From MWAR01 sp035388825 (GTDB lineage Bacteria; Muiribacteriota; Ozemobacteria; Ozemobacterales; Ozemobacteraceae), in contig DAOOQQ010000006.1 of assembly GCA_035388825.1 (NCBI GenBank), positions 39,551 to 103,550 on the forward strand: DNA of 64,000 nucleotides, given 5' to 3'. The notes beneath the pieces were generated by a model that saw only the letters and a list, made by a program, of their open reading frames with translations, ran no database searches and was not told the origin of the DNA. Both the position numbers and the translations under genes were made by a program. This document shows, piece by piece, positions 23,888-32,487 of this stretch (its first letter is position 1; each line of letters opens with the position of its first letter).

Positions 23888-25645
23888 TCACGGCGCCGAC
23901 AGTCCGTCGAATCCGGTATAGGCGCCACCCGAGGCGGTTTCTGGCGGCATCTCCGTCCCTTCCGTGGCCGTTCCGTCTTCGGGCGGCGTGGCCGGTTCCC
24001 CGGTCGGGGGCGAGGCGGTGCCGGTTTCCCCGGGCCTGATGGGAGCGGCGCCGATATCGATCAGGTTGAGCTTGGCCTTGAACTGGTTGCGGACCATGTC
24101 CGGCAGATCCGGCCAGGAAATGGCTTCGATCAGCTTGTCGCGCGCTTCGTCGCGGCGGCCGACGGTCACGAGGCAGTCGACGAGAAGCACCAGGTTCCGC
24201 TGGTCGCGGGGTTCGGCCTGGAGCGCCCCCTGGAGCAGCGCGACGGCTTCCTCGGCCCGGCCGTCGAGATAATAGTTCTCGGCCAGCAGGCCGGCCAGGC
24301 CCGTGTCGTCGGGAAGCTGGCCCAGAGCCGTTTCGATCAGCGTCGTGCTTTCAGGCCGGCAGCCATTTTCGGCCATCTCCTCGGCCGCTTTCCGGATGAC
24401 GGCGATATTCGATGCGTCGATGCGAAGGCGCATGGCCGGCTCGAGCAGGGCGCGGGTCAGTTCGAAATCGTTGAGCGTGGCGGAGGCGCGCAGCACTGCC
24501 AGGGTCATGCCCGCCGCTGGCGTTTCGGCCGGATCGAGCGACGCGCGGAACCGGGCGATCTCGTCCTTCACCAGCTTTTCCCACTTCATCTTGTCGGCTG
24601 GAGCCTGGCCCGCGAGGCCGCCCTTCTGGGATGTCAGGGCGACATAGGCATCGAGGAACGCCTCGTGCGGCTCGGGCTGGTCGCCGTGCATGCCGATCAG
24701 CTGCTGGGCGACGGTCATCGCCTTGGCATGCTGTCCGGTGGCCGACAGCAGCCGGATATACAGCAGGTTGTCCTCCATCGAATCGACGGGGCGCCGGGAG
24801 AGAAGCTGCATCCCCTTGTCATACCGGCCGGTGTCGACATAGAACCGGATCAGATCGCGCTCGATCGCACCCTGGTTCGCCCCGGGCATCGCGAGCTCGG
24901 CGACCAGCATCTTTTCGTACTCGTCATACAGCTTCTGGTCCAGCATCAGGCGGCGGATCTCCCGGCGAACGGCCGTGGTCCGGATCCGTGCGTCCGTGAT
25001 GCCCATGAGCCGCTGGAGAGCCTCGCGCGGGGCCTGGTCGCGGCTGAACCAGCCGTCGATCAGATCGCGCAGATCGCCCTTTTCGGTTTCGGGTGCCGAG
25101 GTCTGGCCGAGCGCGTTCCAGGCCGCCTCGGCATACCGCTTGTCCCCCGCCATGACGGATGAATAGACGGTCAAATACATCAAGGCCGGATCGTTCGGCG
25201 CATGCTGGAGCGCTTTCTTGCAGGTTTCGAGGGCCTCGTTCCAGGCTTCGCCGTCGAGGTAGCTTCGAATCGCATGCCGCAGATCCGTCTGCTTCGCACC
25301 CACCGAGAGCTCGGCGAGCCGTTCCCGGGCGAGGGGCCCATACTCGGCATCGTCGAGAATCTTCCGGAACAGGGCTTCGGCGCCTTTTGTGTCCGACTTC
25401 CCGGCACGGTGGACGCCGGCGTAGTACAGGGCCCCCGCATGGGTCGGGTTCAGCTTCAAAACGCGCTTCAGATCCTCGATCGCCGCTTCGATCCTGCCGG
25501 CGCGGCAGAGAGGCTCGGCTTTGCGGAACAGGCGCTCCTCGACGGTCAGCTCCCGCGCGCGCACGACAGGTCGGTCGGGATTCAGCGGCGAGACGGCCGC
25601 GATGCCGAGAAGGGCGACGAAGACGAAGGGCAGGGGATTTCTCAT
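23888..25645 (-). CDS. Secreted TPR-repeat protein
   Basis: 585 residues from ATG 25645, with an N-terminal hydrophobic segment (about 1-20, LPFVFVALLGIAAVSP). Helical TPR-like units run through almost the whole length: KAEPLCRAGRIEAAIEDLKRVLKLNP (about 42-67, in part), further units near 150-200, 300-330, 440-500. The C-terminus is Pro/Thr/Gly-rich (about 535-585, PGETGTASPPTGEPATPPED). The start is 13 bases after the upstream TPR gene, so both are one operon. It is likely a periplasmic or cell-envelope scaffold; no enzyme domain is visible. Confidence 0.8.
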   Translation of the reverse strand: MRNPLPFVFVALLGIAAVSPLNPDRPVVRARELTVEERLFRKAEPLCRAGRIEAAIEDLKRVLKLNPTHAGALYYAGVHRAGKSDTKGAEALFRKILDDAEYGPLARERLAELSVGAKQTDLRHAIRSYLDGEAWNEALETCKKALQHAPNDPALMYLTVYSSVMAGDKRYAEAAWNALGQTSAPETEKGDLRDLIDGWFSRDQAPREALQRLMGITDARIRTTAVRREIRRLMLDQKLYDEYEKMLVAELAMPGANQGAIERDLIRFYVDTGRYDKGMQLLSRRPVDSMEDNLLYIRLLSATGQHAKAMTVAQQLIGMHGDQPEPHEAFLDAYVALTSQKGGLAGQAPADKMKWEKLVKDEIARFRASLDPAETPAAGMTLAVLRASATLNDFELTRALLEPAMRLRIDASNIAVIRKAAEEMAENGCRPESTTLIETALGQLPDDTGLAGLLAENYYLDGRAEEAVALLQGALQAEPRDQRNLVLLVDCLVTVGRRDEARDKLIEAISWPDLPDMVRNQFKAKLNLIDIGAAPIRPGETGTASPPTGEPATPPEDGTATEGTEMPPETASGGAYTGFDGLSAP

Positions 25646-25658
25646 GGTTCGTCCCGTC

Positions 25659-26279
25659 TCACTTTCCGCCGCCCGATGTCGGGGCGGGCAGATGGGCGGA
25701 GCGGCGGGCCGGCTCCAGGTCGGCATCGATCGTCCGGTCGAGGCCGGCCGAGGCGCGGGCCGCGAGACGGCCGCGCGGGGCAATCGTGAGGATGTGTTCG
25801 AACTCGTGACGCGCTTCCTCATACCGCTCGAGCCGCTCGAGAAGCCGTCCGAGGTTGTGCCTGGCAGGCAGATGGTCGTCGAGCGCGATGGCCGAGCGAT
25901 ACTCCGCCTCGGCCAGCACGTCCCAGGCCGTCACATCGCCGGGAAGCCCTTCCAGGCCGCGTCGTTCGAAGGCATATCCGAGCAGGAAATGGGCTTCCGA
26001 TGAAAGAGGCTTGAGACGCAGGGCTTTGCGGAAAGCCCAGATCGCCTGCTCGAACTCTTTCCGCGCCAGATACCCGCGCCCGTTCTTCATCCAGGTCGCA
26101 TACGTCGTGTCGGGGCGGGTGAGATACGCCTGTGCCCTGCGCTCGGCGGCCCGTCCGGCCGCGGGCGGCTGCGGGAGCGTGAGGAACGGGGCGCTCCGGT
26201 CGGTCATGGTGGCGCGTGCCGTCGGCCACAGATAGAGGCCGACGAGCAGCGTTCCAAGAATCAGGCGTCGATAGTTCAT
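25659..26279 (-). CDS. Small exported TPR protein
   Basis: 206 residues from ATG 26279 (an ATG 6 bases upstream is also possible). A signal segment (RLILGTLLVGLYLWPTARA, about 5-23) is followed by TPR units: NGRGYLARKEFEQAIWAFRKAL and SEAHFLLGYAFERRGLEG (about 70-115), then a unit with LDDHLPARHNLGRLLERLERYEEA (about 140-165, in part). It is first in a two-gene operon with the larger TPR protein and divergent from the MetX-like gene. Confidence 0.8.
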   Translation of the reverse strand: MNYRRLILGTLLVGLYLWPTARATMTDRSAPFLTLPQPPAAGRAAERRAQAYLTRPDTTYATWMKNGRGYLARKEFEQAIWAFRKALRLKPLSSEAHFLLGYAFERRGLEGLPGDVTAWDVLAEAEYRSAIALDDHLPARHNLGRLLERLERYEEARHEFEHILTIAPRGRLAARASAGLDRTIDADLEPARRSAHLPAPTSGGGK

Positions 26280-26335
26280 GTGCATCTTCTCTTCAATGCA
26301 CATCGGCCATCCGCGCCCCTTACCTGAGCGGAATT

Positions 26336-26364
26336 TTGACGCCGGCCGGTGGACGGTATACAAT
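26336..26364 (+). promoter_or_regulatory. Sigma-70-like promoter of the MetX-like gene
   Basis: TTGACG (26336-26341) and TACAAT (26359-26364) spaced by 17 bases; the start codon is 60 bases downstream, behind GAGGAGAGG. Confidence 0.62.
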
Positions 26365-26424
26365 TTGGGCAATGCACGACACGACGCGGGCCGATGAAGG
26401 CTGCGCAGAACGAGGAGAGGAAAG

Positions 26425-27540
26425 ATGATCGTCACCAAACAGGAGTTTGCCGTTCCCCGGTTCACCTTCGAAAAAGCCGGCCGCACGATCCCCGTGCGGA
26501 TGGGGTATGAGACCTACGGAAAACTGAACGCCGCCGGTGACAATGCCGTGCTCGTCTGCCACTTTTTCACCGGAACCGGCCACGCCGCCGGCCGGTATGC
26601 CGAAACCGACCCGCTGCCAGGCTGGTGGGACGAGCTGATCGGGCCCGGCAAGCCGATCGACACGAAAAAGCTGTTCGTCGTCTGCTGCGACGCCTTCAGC
26701 AACATCAATGCGCACAATCCGAACGTGATCACGACCGGCCCCGCGACGATCGATCCCGACACGGGAAAGCCCTACGGGATGAACTTTCCGATCTTCACGC
26801 TCGACGACGTGGTGCGATGCCAGCGGCTGCTGCTCGACCACCTGGGCGTGAAGCGGCTGCGGCTCGTGACGGGGCCATCGATGGGCGGGCTTCAGGCGTT
26901 CCTCTGGGGAAAGCTGTATCCCGAGATGGTGGAGCGCATCGTCTCCGTCGTTGCCACGCCGATGGTGCGGCCGGCCACGCTGATGGTGCCGAACCAGCTC
27001 GGCATCGATGCCATCATGCTCGATCCGCGCTGGAACAACGGCGCGTATTACGGGGGTGAACCGCCCCGCAACGGGCTGCTGCTCGCCTTCAAGATCCTGG
27101 TCACCTCGACGCGCACCGACCACTGGGCCGATGCGAACTTCGGCCGCAGGCTGGCCACCGAGGGCAGCGCCGCGGGCAAGGATCCGGCGAAGAGCTTTGC
27201 GGGCCGGTTCCTCGTCGAGCAGGAGATCGAAAAAACCGTCATCCAGCGCATGCAGTTCTTCGATGCCAACTCGTATATCTACATCGCGAAAGCCAACACC
27301 CTGTTCGACCTGTGCGAGCCCGGCCAGACGCTCGCCCAGGCCCTTGGCCGCCTGAAGATGCCGGTGCGCATGATCATCGACGAGTCGGATCTGCTGTTCA
27401 CCCGCGACCAGGCCGAGCTTGCCACGCCGCAGCTGCCGGACGGAAAGACGTTCTATTACAACAGCCGGAATGGGCACCTGTCGTGCCTGTTCGACATCCC
27501 CCTGTTCCGCGACGCGTTCGCGGAGTTCGTCAAAGGTTGA
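26425..27540 (+). CDS. Homoserine O-acetyltransferase (MetX)-like alpha/beta hydrolase
   Basis: 371 residues, matching MetX length. The nucleophile elbow is GPSMGGLQAF (Ser about 153), close to the GGSMGG of MetX acyltransferases. Upstream blocks MGYETYGKLNAAGDNAVLVC and WWDELIGPGKPIDTKKLFVV resemble the oxyanion and substrate region. The late DQ-like Asp (LLFTRDQAELA) and His (NGHLSCLFD) fit the catalytic triad. MetX transfers an acetyl group from acetyl-CoA to homoserine in methionine synthesis; close relatives act as hydrolases or on other alcohols, so exact substrate is uncertain. The 3' end overlaps the convergent beta-propeller gene by 11 bases. Confidence 0.8.
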   Translation: MIVTKQEFAVPRFTFEKAGRTIPVRMGYETYGKLNAAGDNAVLVCHFFTGTGHAAGRYAETDPLPGWWDELIGPGKPIDTKKLFVVCCDAFSNINAHNPNVITTGPATIDPDTGKPYGMNFPIFTLDDVVRCQRLLLDHLGVKRLRLVTGPSMGGLQAFLWGKLYPEMVERIVSVVATPMVRPATLMVPNQLGIDAIMLDPRWNNGAYYGGEPPRNGLLLAFKILVTSTRTDHWADANFGRRLATEGSAAGKDPAKSFAGRFLVEQEIEKTVIQRMQFFDANSYIYIAKANTLFDLCEPGQTLAQALGRLKMPVRMIIDESDLLFTRDQAELATPQLPDGKTFYYNSRNGHLSCLFDIPLFRDAFAEFVKG

Positions 27541-29812
27541 TCCGGAACACCCCTTCGGGGGTGAGGATGAAGCCGAACGGATCCGAGATCGCGAGCTGGC
27601 GAACGGGCTGGGGGTGAGAGAACACCTTCCAGGCCGGGTGCTGATACAGGGCCCAGCCGCCGCCCGTTCCCGAGCTGAACGAGACCCAGAACAGCTCGGG
27701 ATTTTTCTGGTCCAGGGCGAGGCTGGTGTACTCGTCGAGCGCCTCTGGCAGCGGCAGGGCGGGCTTGAACGTCTGCCCGTCGAACATCAGGCAGCTCGAT
27801 TTGCCGAGAATCACCAGGTCGCCGCCCGGCCGGCGGGCAAGGCCCGGCACGCGCCGCAGGTCGCCGGTGCCCTGCGTCGAAACCGGTTTGAACGCCTCGC
27901 CGTCGAAGAGATACAGGTGCCCGTTCTCCAGTCCCATCATCAGGTAATGGGGGGTGCCGAGCATCGCGGAGACCGCGGCCTCGACCGGGTTCACATCATA
28001 CAGGGAAAGCGCCTGCGAGGCGTTCGCGGCATCGAAGCTGCGCTGGTAGGCCCCGCCCATCTGCAGCGCCTTGAGGGTGTCGGTGGCGGTCGCGCCCTTC
28101 CGGTTCAGGGCGGATTTCAGGAAGGCGGCGTCGTAGCCGGTGAAACCCGATTCGGTGAAGATCGCGAGCCTCTCCGACAGGGGGCCGTCCCCGGCGCCGG
28201 CAATATAGACGCGGCCGTCGGCGTCGGTTTCGATGCCGGCGATCTCCTCGGCCGGCACGCCTTCGTTCCGGGTGAACCGGTGCCAGCCAGCCTCGTCCAG
28301 CATCCAGACGCCGGCATCCCCGCCGGTCCAGAGGCGCAGCCGGGAGTCGAGGGCGACGGCATTGACCCTGCGGTGGAACCCGGACGGCTGGTTGGGGCTC
28401 CAGGCGCCCGTTTGCTGCAACGATTTGATATCGAAGGCAAGAAGCCCCTGGTTCTTGGTGCCGACGTACAGGTTCTCGCCGACGGGGGCGATCGCGAGGG
28501 CCTCGCCCTTCCAGACCGGAACCGGAACGGGCTTCTGGCTCGAGGTATATTTCGTGTAATGGAGCAGGCCGGATTCGAATGTGCCGATCCAGGCCTCCCC
28601 GTCCTCGCGCGTTGAGACGCAGGTGATGCGGTTTTCGGGCAGTTTCGAGTTGTCGGCGGTGAGACGGCTGCGCTTGCCGTCCATGCCGAGGAGGATCGCC
28701 CCCTGATCCTGGGTGCCGACCCAGATGCCGCGCTGGAGCGGGTTGGTGTTCAGAACCACCTGGCCCTGGAGGCGGTTGAGATTTTCCATATACGTGATCA
28801 TATCGTCCCAGGTCGGGGCGCTGCCCATCGCATACAGGCGGCTGACGCGCTGATACTCGGTGTTCATCTGCGAAAGCAGGGCCGTGGTTTCCCGCGTCTG
28901 TTCCGTCAGGGAGTCGAGCTCGTTCCGTTCCCCCGGGAGCTCCTCCTGGGGGCCGAGGGCTGCGGTCAACGCCCGATCGCCATCGGAAGGGGCGGCGACG
29001 CAGGTCGTCCAGACGCCGGGAATCAGCTCGACGGCCGTGTCGCCCTTCTTCGCGAACAGACCTTTCGAGCCTGCCGCGACCAGCCACTCCCCGACGGGGG
29101 CGAGGCCCTGGACCCATCCCTGATCGAAGCCGCCGAGCAGGGGAGCGACGAGAAGCCCTTCCCGGGCCTCATACAGGCCCAGACTCGACCCGAACCAGAC
29201 ACCCCCGTCGTGGCGGGCGACGGCGCCGAACCCGGTCGGCTGGCGGTCTCCGTCGATCCGGCAGGGGACGAGCCGGCTTCCCGTCACCGCCCCGGCGGTG
29301 CCGTCCGTACCTGCCCAGATGGTTCGGCCTGATTGTATAGATGACAATATATTCGTCCCGTCGGGGGTGGGGAGGGTGATCCGCTCGAAGCGAAGCTCCG
29401 AGGAAAGCCCCGAGACGGCGACGAGGCCGTCGGGTGTCGCGGCCAGCACGATGCCGTCTTCCCCGCGCGAGAGGCTCGTGACGGTCCGGGAGGGAAACGG
29501 CGGCTTCGAGTCGGGCAGCCAGGCACGCCAGAGGCCGTCCCGGAGGATCATCAGCCCGCCCCCCTCGGTGCCGGCAAGGACGGCCTCCTCCAGGGCCAGC
29601 ACCGACCGGATCCGGTTGCAGGGGAGACCGCTGAGGCTCGAGTGGAGCTCGAAATACCCGGTGCGGAAGACGGGGTCCGGGGCCGCGGGCGGAGGGAAAT
29701 GCTGGGGGCCGGGTTCCGGATTGCAGGCCGGCAGGGGAGTCTGCGAAAAGAGCAGAAGCAGTCCGGCCAGCAGGAGAACGGCAAGGGTGGTGCGCGAGAG
29801 AGTCGTGGTCAT
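27530..29812 (-). CDS. Secreted two-component-regulator-type beta-propeller protein
   Basis: 760 residues from ATG 29812, with GAGAGGAATC upstream. A signal peptide (about 1-28) ends near LPAC, possibly a lipobox although Pro is atypical there. The rest shows repeated propeller blades: GLPCNRIRSVLALEEAVLAG, NRITCVSTREDGEAWIGTFE, VNAVALDSRLRLWTGGDAGV and IAGIETDADGRVYIAGAGDG, the pattern of Reg_prop repeats. A helical insert (about 280-340, ERNELDSLTEQTRETTALLS in part) interrupts the blades. Unlike hybrid two-component sensors of this type, it has no kinase domain. Function unknown; a sensor or binding role is plausible. An A/T tract lies at 29331-29354. Confidence 0.78.
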   Translation of the reverse strand: MTTTLSRTTLAVLLLAGLLLLFSQTPLPACNPEPGPQHFPPPAAPDPVFRTGYFELHSSLSGLPCNRIRSVLALEEAVLAGTEGGGLMILRDGLWRAWLPDSKPPFPSRTVTSLSRGEDGIVLAATPDGLVAVSGLSSELRFERITLPTPDGTNILSSIQSGRTIWAGTDGTAGAVTGSRLVPCRIDGDRQPTGFGAVARHDGGVWFGSSLGLYEAREGLLVAPLLGGFDQGWVQGLAPVGEWLVAAGSKGLFAKKGDTAVELIPGVWTTCVAAPSDGDRALTAALGPQEELPGERNELDSLTEQTRETTALLSQMNTEYQRVSRLYAMGSAPTWDDMITYMENLNRLQGQVVLNTNPLQRGIWVGTQDQGAILLGMDGKRSRLTADNSKLPENRITCVSTREDGEAWIGTFESGLLHYTKYTSSQKPVPVPVWKGEALAIAPVGENLYVGTKNQGLLAFDIKSLQQTGAWSPNQPSGFHRRVNAVALDSRLRLWTGGDAGVWMLDEAGWHRFTRNEGVPAEEIAGIETDADGRVYIAGAGDGPLSERLAIFTESGFTGYDAAFLKSALNRKGATATDTLKALQMGGAYQRSFDAANASQALSLYDVNPVEAAVSAMLGTPHYLMMGLENGHLYLFDGEAFKPVSTQGTGDLRRVPGLARRPGGDLVILGKSSCLMFDGQTFKPALPLPEALDEYTSLALDQKNPELFWVSFSSGTGGGWALYQHPAWKVFSHPQPVRQLAISDPFGFILTPEGVFRINL

Positions 29813-29925
29813 GATTCCTCTCCTTGGGACGCGTTTCTTCTTCGCCATTATACATGAGCCCGCAATCATGATACCCTTGCCGCTGACGATTTCGAAGCCG
29901 GAAACGGCTGGAAGGAGTACTCCGC

Positions 29926-30912
29926 ATGCAGGTGATCATCTCGCGTCCGCTGCCGGGAGCGGCGGTCGAACTGTTGAAACAGGCCGGTCACGAGGTTCGG
30001 ATGCTGCCCGCCGACCGGACGACCGAGGCGTTCCAGGCGGCTCTCGCCGATGCCGATGGGGTGATCCCGCTGCTGTCGGATCAGCTCGATGCGCGTGTCG
30101 TGCGCCAGGCGGGCAAGCTGCGCGCGATCGCGAATTATGCGGTCGGTTTCAACAACATCGATCTCGTGGCGGCCACCGCCGCCGGCATCGTCGTGACGAA
30201 CACCCCCGACGTGCTGACCGACGCGACCGCCGACACCGCGATGGTGCTGATGCTGATGACGATGCGCCGGACCCGTCAGTCCGAAGAGCTCCTGCGGGAG
30301 GGGAAATTCACCGGCTGGAAGCCCGATGTGCTGCTTGGCCAGGATCTGGCCGGCAAGAATCTGGGCATTCTCGGAATGGGGCGCATCGGCCAGGCCGTCG
30401 CACACCGTGCCCGGGCCTTCGGCATGAAGGTGCTGTATCACACGCGGTCGGGGCCCAAGGCCAATCTGTCGTATCCGCACGTCTCCTTCGAGGCGCTACT
30501 CGCGGAAAGCGACGTGCTGAGTCTGCATCTGCCCCTGACGGACACGACGCGCCATCTGATCGGCGCCGCCGAGCTGGCGAAGATGAAGAAAACCGCGGTC
30601 GTCATCAACACGGCGCGTGGCCCCATCATCGACGAATCTGCTCTGGCAGCGGCTCTGCGCAACGGAACGATCTGGGGGGCGGGCCTCGACGTGTTCGAGA
30701 AGGAGCCGGAAGTGCATCCCGACCTGCTGCCGCTTCCCAATGCCGTGTTGCTGCCGCATATCGGCTCGCAGACGGTGGAAACGCGCTCGGCGATGGCCGC
30801 GACGGCTGCGCGTGCGCTGATCGAGGCGCTCGACGGGAAACGGCCTGCCCTGACGGTGAATCCGGCCGTGTTTGAAACGCCGATCTGGCGCAGCCGGCAT
30901 CCGGGGCGGTGA
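29926..30912 (+). CDS. D-2-hydroxyacid dehydrogenase (glyoxylate/hydroxypyruvate reductase type)
   Basis: 328 residues. The NAD(P)-binding motif GILGMGRIGQAVA lies at about 145-157. Catalytic residues of the family are seen: Arg in VINTARGPIIDE (about 225-236), Glu in DVFEKEPEVHP, His in LPHIGSQTVET (about 280). The substrate block ANYAVGFNNID is typical of glyoxylate reductases (GyaR/GhrB). The enzyme reduces glyoxylate or hydroxypyruvate with NAD(P)H in the cytoplasm; phosphoglycerate dehydrogenase is less likely because the regulatory C-terminal domain is missing. It is monocistronic, followed by a hairpin terminator. Confidence 0.9.
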   Translation: MQVIISRPLPGAAVELLKQAGHEVRMLPADRTTEAFQAALADADGVIPLLSDQLDARVVRQAGKLRAIANYAVGFNNIDLVAATAAGIVVTNTPDVLTDATADTAMVLMLMTMRRTRQSEELLREGKFTGWKPDVLLGQDLAGKNLGILGMGRIGQAVAHRARAFGMKVLYHTRSGPKANLSYPHVSFEALLAESDVLSLHLPLTDTTRHLIGAAELAKMKKTAVVINTARGPIIDESALAAALRNGTIWGAGLDVFEKEPEVHPDLLPLPNAVLLPHIGSQTVETRSAMAATAARALIEALDGKRPALTVNPAVFETPIWRSRHPGR

Positions 30913-30923
30913 GCTCGACCGGT

Positions 30924-30964
30924 CGCATCCCGCACGGCTTGTGAAGATGCCGGTGCGGGATGCG
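30924..30964. terminator. Bidirectional terminator between convergent genes
   Basis: CGCATCCCGCACGGC (30924-30938) pairs with GCCGGTGCGGGATGCG (30949-30964) with one bulge; placed between the dehydrogenase (plus) and carD (minus). Confidence 0.65.
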
Positions 30965-30972
30965 GCGGGGGC

Positions 30973-31479
30973 TCAGAAGATCATGTCCTCCATCGCCTCG
31001 TCGATGAGGCTGCGGGCTTCCTCATCGCCGACTTTCTTGGCGTAGACGACTTCCGAGATGAGGAGCTGGCGGGCGGTTTCGAACAGCGCCTTGTCCTTCG
31101 TCCCGAGGGGTTTGATCATGCTGCGGCGGTACAGCAGGCGGTAGACGTGGGCCACCAGGCGCAGATCGCCGCTCTGGATCTTTTCGAGATGTTCGCGATA
31201 CCGCTGGTGGAAGCTCTTGCTTTCCTCTTCCTCGGCATCGGAGAAGCCTTCGCTCAGGGTCTGGAAGATCGTGTCGATGTTCGAATGGCCGTTGATCGAG
31301 CGCAGCCCGACCTTGTCCGCCATGTCGATCGGCACCATGACCTGGCCCAGATCGCTGTAAGGAAAGTCGATGATATAGTAACAGGTCAGTCGGCCGCGCA
31401 CCTGGCGCTTTTCGATCTGTTTGAGGACACCGGCACCGTGGATGGGGTGGACGATCGGAGAACCGATTTCAAAGTTCAT
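30973..31479 (-). CDS. carD: CarD-family transcription regulator
   Basis: 168 residues, the usual size. The N-terminal Tudor-like RNA-polymerase-interacting domain (about 1-65) starts MNFEIGSPIVHPIHGAGVL and has CYYIIDFPYSDLGQVMVPID. The all-helical DNA-contacting part (about 75-165) contains LRLVAHVYRLLYRRSMIKPLGTKDK in pieces typical of CarD/CdnL. CarD binds the polymerase beta subunit and stabilises open complexes at sigma-70 promoters. It stands alone, transcribed from between rplY's terminator and its own upstream region; the gene has a minor A/T-rich stretch at the YYIID codons. Confidence 0.93.
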   Translation of the reverse strand: MNFEIGSPIVHPIHGAGVLKQIEKRQVRGRLTCYYIIDFPYSDLGQVMVPIDMADKVGLRSINGHSNIDTIFQTLSEGFSDAEEEESKSFHQRYREHLEKIQSGDLRLVAHVYRLLYRRSMIKPLGTKDKALFETARQLLISEVVYAKKVGDEEARSLIDEAMEDMIF

Positions 31480-31564
31480 TACACGCTTACTCCTGTGCGG
31501 TCGTATTCTAGCAGGAGGACAGAGCGCGGACAGGTCAGGACGGAACAGGGCAAAATGAAGGACA

Positions 31565-31594
31565 GACCGCCCCCGCCACGCGGCGGGAGCGGTC
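31565..31594 (-). terminator. Terminator after rplY
   Basis: A 13-base stem with one mismatch (GACCGC.CCCGCC 31565-31577 against GGCGGG.GCGGTC 31582-31594) lies 45 bases after the rplY stop, in the gap to carD. The T-run is weak. Apart from it, the 159-base gap shows no gene. Confidence 0.6.
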
Positions 31595-31638
31595 GTTCAA
31601 CCGTTGGATGTTCGAGGGCTGGTGGCTCCTCGACAATC

Positions 31639-32349
31639 TCACTTGCCTTCCTTCTTCGCGGCGGCCGGAGCGGCAGCAGCGGGGGCGGCGGCACCGGCAG
31701 CGGGGGCTGCGCCGGCGGCGGGAGCGGCACCAGCGGCCGGAGCGGCGGCACCTTCGGCGGTAGCGGCGGCGGTCGGAGTGGCTTCCACTTCTTCCTTCAC
31801 GATGGACATCTGGCACACCGTGAACTTCGGGCTGGTGAGAATCTTGTAATCGCCCTTCGGCAGGTCGGCGACGTGGAACGAGTCGCCAACATCGAGGGGA
31901 GAGATATCGAGCGTGAGCTCGGTCGGGATCTTGGTGGGCAGACACTCGATGCGGACGGTCTTGAGCTGCGTCGTGAAGATCGCGCCGGACTTCTTGCCGA
32001 CCGGATCGCCGACGAACTTGAGGTCGACGTCGATCTTGATCGGGTGCGTCATGTCGATCGCCTGAAAATCGATGTGGGCGAACGTCTGATTGATCGGATG
32101 GCGCTGGATCTCGCGCACGATGACCTCGCGCTCTTTCTCCTTGCCACCGAACGCGATCTTGTAGATCGTGTTGCGCTGCGCCTTGGCGATGATCATCTCG
32201 ATCTCGCGGCGGTTCAGCGTGCAGTGGACGGGCTGCTCGACACCGCGTCCGTAGATGACGGCCGGAACCTGCCCGGCGACACGAGCTCGGCGGGACGGAC
32301 CCTGCCCTGTTTGCGTTCTTACTTCAGCGTTCAACGTTAACCCTGCCAT
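31639..32349 (-). CDS. rplY: 50S ribosomal protein L25 (CTC/TL5 form) with Ala-Pro tail
   Basis: 236 residues from ATG 32349, with AGGAGGTTC upstream. The L25 5S-rRNA-binding domain (about 1-95) has AGQVPAVIYGRGVEQPVHC and DFQAIDMTHPIKIDVDLKF partly spanning into the C-terminal TL5/CTC beta domain (about 96-185). The last about 45 residues are an Ala/Pro/Gly repeat (PAAGAAPAAGAAPAAGA) ending KKEGK, similar to tails in other high-GC phyla. The tail is encoded by an internally repetitive GC-rich segment (about 31650-31755). L25 binds 5S rRNA in the large subunit. Confidence 0.94.
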   Translation of the reverse strand: MAGLTLNAEVRTQTGQGPSRRARVAGQVPAVIYGRGVEQPVHCTLNRREIEMIIAKAQRNTIYKIAFGGKEKEREVIVREIQRHPINQTFAHIDFQAIDMTHPIKIDVDLKFVGDPVGKKSGAIFTTQLKTVRIECLPTKIPTELTLDISPLDVGDSFHVADLPKGDYKILTSPKFTVCQMSIVKEEVEATPTAAATAEGAAAPAAGAAPAAGAAPAAGAAAPAAAAPAAAKKEGK

Positions 32350-32389
32350 AGAACCTCCTGTAACAAATTGGGGTGATTGAAGAAGTTTC

Positions 32390-32418
32390 AGTATAGCACC
32401 AACGAGGCGTTTGGTCAA
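32390..32418 (-). promoter_or_regulatory. Sigma-70-like promoter of rplY
   Basis: On the minus strand TTGACC (32418-32413) and TATACT (32395-32390) are spaced by 17 bases, 41 bases before the ATG. This is the best consensus match in the window, as expected for a ribosomal protein gene. Confidence 0.7.
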
Positions 32419-32487
32419 TCCGCATGGTTTCCCGGCGCCTCCGGCCCGGGTACCGCCCATCCGGCTTCTGTGATATCATTTTTTCGT

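Noticed and set aside
31650..31755. Tandem GC-rich repeats that could suggest a minisatellite or CRISPR-like array
   Set aside because: They encode the Ala-Pro-Gly tail of L25 in frame, a known kind of tail, without spacers.
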